Shown here piece after piece: positions 5,353-8,449 of a stretch of DNA of 8,449 bases. The stretch is from Actinomycetota bacterium. Lineage in GTDB: Bacteria > Actinomycetota > Acidimicrobiia > Acidimicrobiales > Ilumatobacteraceae. The stretch lies in NCBI GenBank assembly GCA_009704425.1, contig WLEG01000069.1:1-8449 (forward strand), read 5' to 3'. How positions within the stretch are numbered: the first letter of the stretch is position 1; the number at the start of each line of letters is the position of its first letter. The notes under the pieces are model-generated. The model did no database searches, had not been told where the DNA came from, and was given only the letters and a program-made list of their open reading frames with translations. Position numbers and translations under genes: made by a program.

Positions 5353-6329
5353 GACACCCCCAACGACGACCAACGACCCTCGAGGGCCAGCAGGATGTCG
5401 TACTCGTTCTCGCACACACGGCGTCCGATGGCCGCCAACTCGTGACTTCGCGAGAAACCCAACAGGTGGGCGCTCGCCTGCAACATGCACATGATCCCCC
5501 ACTTCACGGTCCCGAGCACTTCCCACCAGAGCAACGCCTCGGGATCGGCGGGTGATCCGGTGGCGGACTCGTACGCGGCGAGGAGCGCGTCGTAGTTCCC
5601 GACGCCGGCCACCGGCAGATCGGACCCGAAACGCCACGCGCGCACGCACAACCAACCCAGGTCCTCCATCGGGTCACCGATGTGGGCGAGTTCCCAGTCG
5701 AGGACGGCGCGCAAACCCTCGGGACCCACCATCACGTTGCCGAGGCGGAAGTCGCCGTGCACCACGGTGCGTCGCGCGCTGGCGGGGCGATTCGCCTCGA
5801 GCCAGCGGAACGCCAACTCGAACGCCGGATGCGACTGCTGCAATTGCGCGTTCAGATCGTCCAAACTCTGCCGGTATTGGGCCACCTGATCCGTGGTGGG
5901 CAGGCCCGGCACGTCGTCGACCGGAATGGAATGCACGGCCGCCAACGCCGTGGCGAACTGTCCGACGAGCGAATCACGCGCCGATGCGAAGTCGTCGTCG
6001 CGCAGGATCTTGCGCGCGATGGTCTCCCCGTCCACCCACGACTGGATCATGTATCGCGCGCCGTTCTCGAAACGTCCGCTGGCCAACAGGTGAGGAACCG
6101 GAACACCGGCCGCGGCGGCGGCGCGAAGCACCGAGGCCTCGACCTCCATGTCGCGCGTGTCGCCGGCCCGTTGACGCTGCAGGATCAACGGCTCACCGTC
6201 GGCCTCGAATCGCCACGTCTCGCGCGACGCACCGCCGCTCAACCGGGTGAGAGCGCCGATCGCGCGACCATCGAGCGCGCGTGAGATCGCGTCGGCGAGT
6301 TCACCACGAGGGTCGGGGCTCGACGACAT
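5349..6329 (-). CDS. APH-fold phosphotransferase (ACAD10/11-N / LvaA-like kinase)
   Basis: This 326-residue protein has the aminoglycoside-phosphotransferase kinase fold but belongs to the branch found beside acyl-CoA genes, not to antibiotic resistance. The N-lobe begins LTRLSGGASRETWRF (a nucleotide loop) with LILQRQR as the likely lysine/arginine-containing strand. The catalytic loop VVHGDFRLGNVMV has H191, D193 and N198. The metal-binding motif VLDWELAHIGDP starts with D211 and continues PMEDLGWLCVRAWRF, typical of ACAD10/11 N-terminal domains. Relatives (LvaA, human ACAD11) phosphorylate 4-hydroxyacyl-CoAs before dehydration. No acyl-CoA dehydrogenase is fused or adjacent here. It is co-encoded with the DUF6285 gene by a 4-bp overlap. 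The ATG is 21 bp downstream of the M23 stop, with a CAAGAT hexamer six bases before it. The acceptor is inferred, not shown. Confidence 0.87.
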   Translation of the reverse strand: MSSSPDPRGELADAISRALDGRAIGALTRLSGGASRETWRFEADGEPLILQRQRAGDTRDMEVEASVLRAAAAAGVPVPHLLASGRFENGARYMIQSWVDGETIARKILRDDDFASARDSLVGQFATALAAVHSIPVDDVPGLPTTDQVAQYRQSLDDLNAQLQQSHPAFELAFRWLEANRPASARRTVVHGDFRLGNVMVGPEGLRAVLDWELAHIGDPMEDLGWLCVRAWRFGSDLPVAGVGNYDALLAAYESATGSPADPEALLWWEVLGTVKWGIMCMLQASAHLLGFSRSHELAAIGRRVCENEYDILLALEGRWSSLGVS

Positions 6330-6335
6330 TCCCCT

Positions 6336-6341
6336 ATCTTG
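6336..6341 (-). promoter_or_regulatory. Possible -10 box of the APH-kinase operon
   Basis: On the minus strand CAAGAT is followed by six bases (agggga) and the ATG at 6329. It deviates from TAnnnT at one position, as does the rlmN box. AGGGGA itself is too close to the ATG to be a good Shine-Dalgarno sequence. Read-through from the M23 gene remains possible. Confidence 0.38.
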
Positions 6342-6350
6342 CCTCGTCGC

Positions 6351-7520
6351 TCAGCAGGCGGGACGAACGGACGGATAGGGGTTCACGGGACTACCCCCAC
6401 CGGGACGGATCTCGAAGTGCAGGTGGGGATTGCCGTCGGCGTTTCCGGTGTCCCCCACGTATCCGATGATGTCGCCCTGCTCGACGTAGCGCTCGCCACC
6501 CTCGTACGCGCTGAGATGGGCGTAGAAGTAGGTGTTTCCGTTGTTGCCCCGCAGGTGCACCGCCAGACCGGCGATACCACCGTTGCTCCACAGGGACAAG
6601 CGCCCCGACACCACCGCCACGAGCGGCGTACCCATGTCGGACATCATGTCGACACCCTGGTGACGACGTCCACCGCTTCGCGGCGCTCCCCAGGTGTCAC
6701 CGAACCCGGCCGATCCGGCCACGGGACAGATGATGCTTCCGTCGACGTACACGCCGTTGTCGAAGAAACCCGCGGCCCCCGAACGACGCTTGCCGGTGTT
6801 CCCGGCACCGGTGTTCACGATGCTGCCCGACACGTTGCCGGCCTTGGCGAGGGCCTCGGCCTGGGCCTTGATGCGTGCCGCCTCGAGGATCTTGCGCACC
6901 TTTTCGTCCTTCAGACGTTGGGCTTCGATCTTCTTCAGGCGCTCCACCTCGGCCAACGCCTTGGCCTGGGCCGCTTCGTGATCCTTGATGGCCTGGGCCT
7001 GTTGATCCTTGGCCCGTTCCAACGAACGTCGTTTGTCGGCGAGTTCCTTGCTGAGCGCGTCGTACTCGTCGAGCGTGGACTGCGAGGTGTCGCTCACGAT
7101 CTCGATGAGCACGTCGGCTTGCGCCTGCGCCGACGGACCGTCCAACCCACTGAGCAGCGGGATGCCTCCTCCGCCACCACTGACGAAGCGTTGCACCGCC
7201 ACTTCTTCCACACCGGTCTGCAACGACCCGGCGCGGGCCTCGAGGTCGGCCAGTTCGATCTCGGTGTTGGCCACCTCGATGGAGAGCGAGTCGAGGGCCG
7301 ACTCGGCGGCGAAGGCGGCGTCGGCGGCGGCATTGGCGCGGTCCCGCGCGGCCTGGATCTCGTCAGCGGCCTTTTGGGCGGCGGCATCGGACGAGTCGGC
7401 CGGGGTGGCCAGACCGGCGGCCGGCAATCCCACCACCAGTCCCATGGTGAGGGTCGCCGCGGTGACCAGGGCACCGAAAGTCCGGGATCCCGAACGGGGG
7501 GCGTGGGGGCGGGCGACCAT
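6351..7520 (-). CDS. Secreted coiled-coil M23 (LytM-type) peptidoglycan peptidase
   Basis: This 389-residue exported protein should cut or help cut peptidoglycan crosslinks. Residues 1-38 form a Sec signal peptide: basic start with several Arg, hydrophobic stretch GALVTAATLTMGLVVGL, and probable cleavage after AAGLA. Two Ala/Glu/Lys-rich coiled coils follow (about 43-105 and 130-220). A Gly/Ser linker leads to the M23 domain (about 275-389). Zinc and catalytic residues are present: H287-QGV-D291, H335 in YAHLSAY, and H366-L-H368-F-E. It therefore looks catalytically competent, unlike degenerate LytM activators such as EnvC. The coiled-coil plus M23 layout recalls division-associated hydrolases controlled by FtsEX, but no such partner is seen here. 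The last residue is a cysteine. The gene is divergent from the ABC gene and upstream of the kinase pair. Confidence 0.92.
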   Translation of the reverse strand: MVARPHAPRSGSRTFGALVTAATLTMGLVVGLPAAGLATPADSSDAAAQKAADEIQAARDRANAAADAAFAAESALDSLSIEVANTEIELADLEARAGSLQTGVEEVAVQRFVSGGGGGIPLLSGLDGPSAQAQADVLIEIVSDTSQSTLDEYDALSKELADKRRSLERAKDQQAQAIKDHEAAQAKALAEVERLKKIEAQRLKDEKVRKILEAARIKAQAEALAKAGNVSGSIVNTGAGNTGKRRSGAAGFFDNGVYVDGSIICPVAGSAGFGDTWGAPRSGGRRHQGVDMMSDMGTPLVAVVSGRLSLWSNGGIAGLAVHLRGNNGNTYFYAHLSAYEGGERYVEQGDIIGYVGDTGNADGNPHLHFEIRPGGGSPVNPYPSVRPAC

Positions 7521-7529
7521 GACGGGTCA

Positions 7530-7535
7530 AGGGTA
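7530..7535 (-). promoter_or_regulatory. -10 box of the M23 peptidase gene
   Basis: On the minus strand TACCCT lies nine bases before the ATG at 7520. That would give a leader of only about three bases. No Shine-Dalgarno sequence fits in it. Confidence 0.42.
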
Positions 7536-7638
7536 CCGGACATTTCATTTCTGTTACGGTCAACGCTCCGCCCCTGCTCACGGACCACAAAACGTCTCTG
7601 ACCAGCGACAACCCCGGTTCGCGATCCTTCAGGGGACC

Positions 7639-7644
7639 TACCCT
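7639..7644 (+). promoter_or_regulatory. -10 box, likely leaderless promoter of the ABC ATPase
   Basis: TACCCT is followed by six bases (gtgccc) and the ATG at 7651, the same spacing as at nth, mshD and the 131 gene. It uses the same hexamer as the divergent M23 promoter. AGGGGA at 7631-7636 is too far from the ATG to serve as a Shine-Dalgarno sequence. Confidence 0.55.
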
Positions 7645-7650
7645 GTGCCC

Positions 7651-8442
7651 ATGGTCGCCAGTCTGTCGCTGTCGGGAATCACCGTGACCCGCGACGGCAA
7701 AACCATTCTGGACGACGTCGACGTGTCGATCGAGCGCGACCAGCGTTGGCTGATCCTGGGGGCCAACGGCTCGGGAAAGACCACCCTCGTACGCATCGCC
7801 GCCCTGTACGACCACCCCAGTCGGGGTTCCGTGGCGGTGTTGGGCGAGACCCTCGGCGACACCGACGTGCGCACCCTGCGCCGACGCATCGGGTACGTGT
7901 CGGCGTCGTTCGCCGGGGAGATCCGCGGAGCTCTGGTGGCACGCGACGTGGTGATGACGGCCCGCAACGCCGCTCTGGAACCGTGGTGGCACCGCTACGA
8001 CGACGCCGACCGCGAGCGAGCCTTGGAGTGTCTGGCCACCATGAACGTGGGACATCTGTCCGAGCGGGAGTTCTCGTCGCTGTCGTCGGGCGAACAACAA
8101 CGGGTGTTGCTGGCCCGATCGATCATGAACGACCCCGGCATCGTTCTGCTCGACGAACCCAGTGCCCGACTGGATCTGGGCGGTCGCGAACAGTTGGTGA
8201 GCGCCCTCGGCGAGATGACCACCAAACCCGATGGCGCGCCATTGGTGTTGGTCACCCACCACGTGGACGAGATCCCACCGGGCATGACCCACGTGATGTT
8301 CCTCGTACGGGGTCGGGAGATGGCCAGCGGACCTCTCGACGAGATGTTCACCGCCGAGAACCTGTCGGAGTGCTTCGGAGTGAACCTACGTCTGGAACGA
8401 CGCGCGAACGGCCGGTTCTCGGCGTACTCGTCAAACCTCTGA
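7651..8442 (+). CDS. Stand-alone ABC ATP-binding protein (YlmA/ModF-like)
   Basis: The 263-residue protein is one ABC nucleotide-binding domain. Walker A is GANGSGKTT (37-45). The signature is LSSGEQQR (144-151). Walker B is IVLLDEP (164-170) with catalytic E169, the D-loop follows as SARLDL, and the switch histidine is H203. The Q-loop is unusual: IGYVSASF carries S-A where most ABC proteins have P-Q. The C-terminal part HHVDEIPPGMTHVMFLVRGREMASGP ... LSECFGV is characteristic of a soluble ATPase group related to YlmA and ModF, which usually lacks a cognate permease gene next door. No membrane partner is seen, but the window ends 7 bases after the stop. The start at 7651 is chosen because the frame upstream runs antisense through the M23 gene and TACCCT sits six bases before this ATG. 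The substrate or role is unknown. Confidence 0.9.
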   Translation: MVASLSLSGITVTRDGKTILDDVDVSIERDQRWLILGANGSGKTTLVRIAALYDHPSRGSVAVLGETLGDTDVRTLRRRIGYVSASFAGEIRGALVARDVVMTARNAALEPWWHRYDDADRERALECLATMNVGHLSEREFSSLSSGEQQRVLLARSIMNDPGIVLLDEPSARLDLGGREQLVSALGEMTTKPDGAPLVLVTHHVDEIPPGMTHVMFLVRGREMASGPLDEMFTAENLSECFGVNLRLERRANGRFSAYSSNL

Positions 8443-8449
8443 GACCAAC

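Larger units (their letters stand above)
7521..7650. promoter_or_regulatory. 130-bp divergent intergenic region between the M23 and ABC genes
   Basis: This is the largest non-coding gap in the window. It is less GC-rich around 7540-7557 (catttcatttctgttac), where sequence melting or binding is easiest. The two outward -10 boxes read TACCCT on each strand at its ends. The minus strand carries GTAACA (7552-7557) and TTGACC (7558-7563) upstream of the M23 gene. TTGACC is 22 bp from the -10 box, longer than the usual spacing. No small gene or RNA is evident. Confidence 0.5.

Noticed and set aside
3794..5419. A 541-codon minus-strand open frame opposite rlmN and running past it.
   Set aside because: It is antisense to an unmistakable RlmN, has shadow-type composition, and also crosses the real DUF6285 gene in another frame.
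5353..5655. N-terminal extension of the DUF6285 protein.
   Set aside because: It lies wholly inside the kinase gene and is Arg-rich nonsense. The GTG at 5352 gives the family's N-terminus and a 4-bp overlap with the kinase stop.
5349..6329. Antibiotic-resistance aminoglycoside phosphotransferase.
   Set aside because: The fold is shared, but the DWELAHIGDPMEDLGW segment and the DUF6285 partner place it with ACAD10/11- and LvaA-type kinases.
7552..7563. GTAACA upstream of the M23 gene as an MtrA-type operator.
   Set aside because: MtrA controls some actinobacterial cell-wall hydrolases and is associated with GTAAC-like direct repeats, but the expected second half-site is poor here (GAAATG). 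One short half-site is not enough.
6339..7601. A 420-codon plus-strand open frame opposite the M23 gene.
   Set aside because: It is Gly/His/Arg-rich shadow sequence. The minus strand there encodes a signal peptide, coiled coils and a complete M23 domain.
7009..7650. N-terminal extension of the ABC protein by about 214 residues in the same frame.
   Set aside because: The extension is antisense to the M23 coding region and its composition is Ser/Ala-rich shadow. The ATG at 7651 is the normal family start and has a promoter box just upstream.
1..8449. CRISPR arrays, IS elements, prophage genes, tRNAs, rRNAs and riboswitches.
   Set aside because: I looked for repeat-spacer periodicity, transposase motifs, terminal repeats and RNA landmarks and saw none. 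The gaps between genes are too short for most of these.

Overview
The window is GC-rich, tightly packed bacterial chromosome. It carries seven complete, recognisable protein genes, one small unrecognised gene and, at the left edge, a possible gene start. A clear mycothiol synthase (MshD) places it in the Actinomycetota. The GC-rich coding sequence, GTG starts and apparent leaderless promoters agree with that. The gene mix and protein style would suit an Acidimicrobiia-like lineage, but that last step is an impression and not proven here. There are no mobile elements, tRNAs, rRNAs or CRISPR arrays, so this looks like core genome.

Layout, left to right: (1) bases 1-34, minus strand, a possible first few codons of a HisC-like gene; (2) 131-337, plus, a 68-residue helical protein of unknown function; (3) 348-1097, minus, endonuclease III (nth), facing the small gene tail to tail; (4) 1130-2065, plus, mycothiol synthase (mshD), divergent from nth across only 32 bp; (5) 2062-3879, plus, an M3-family oligoendopeptidase (pepF-like) overlapping mshD by 4 bp; (6) 3908-4996, plus, the radical-SAM RNA methyltransferase rlmN; (7) 4984-5352, minus, a DUF6285-type small protein whose 3' end overlaps that of rlmN; (8) 5349-6329, minus, an APH-fold kinase overlapping the small protein by 4 bp; (9) 6351-7520, minus, a secreted coiled-coil M23 peptidase; (10) 7651-8442, plus, a stand-alone ABC ATPase, divergent from the peptidase across the only sizeable gap (130 bp).

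Functionally this is mostly housekeeping: oxidised-base repair, thiol redox buffering, peptide turnover, 23S rRNA/tRNA methylation and cell-wall remodelling. The kinase plus DUF6285 pair is the most system-like element. It resembles the LvaA/LvaB pair that phosphorylates 4-hydroxyacyl-CoAs in levulinate catabolism, so it may be a small hydroxy-acyl-CoA processing module.

The most striking pattern is at the starts. Genes that would begin a transcript have a -10-like hexamer (TAnnnT or CAnnnT) ending exactly 6 nt before the start codon, and no Shine-Dalgarno sequence at a usable spacing. Five of these fit exactly or nearly so, and the M23 gene has a 9-nt spacing. The downstream gene pepF instead overlaps its upstream neighbour and has a GGAG ribosome binding site. 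This is the signature expected of leaderless transcription.
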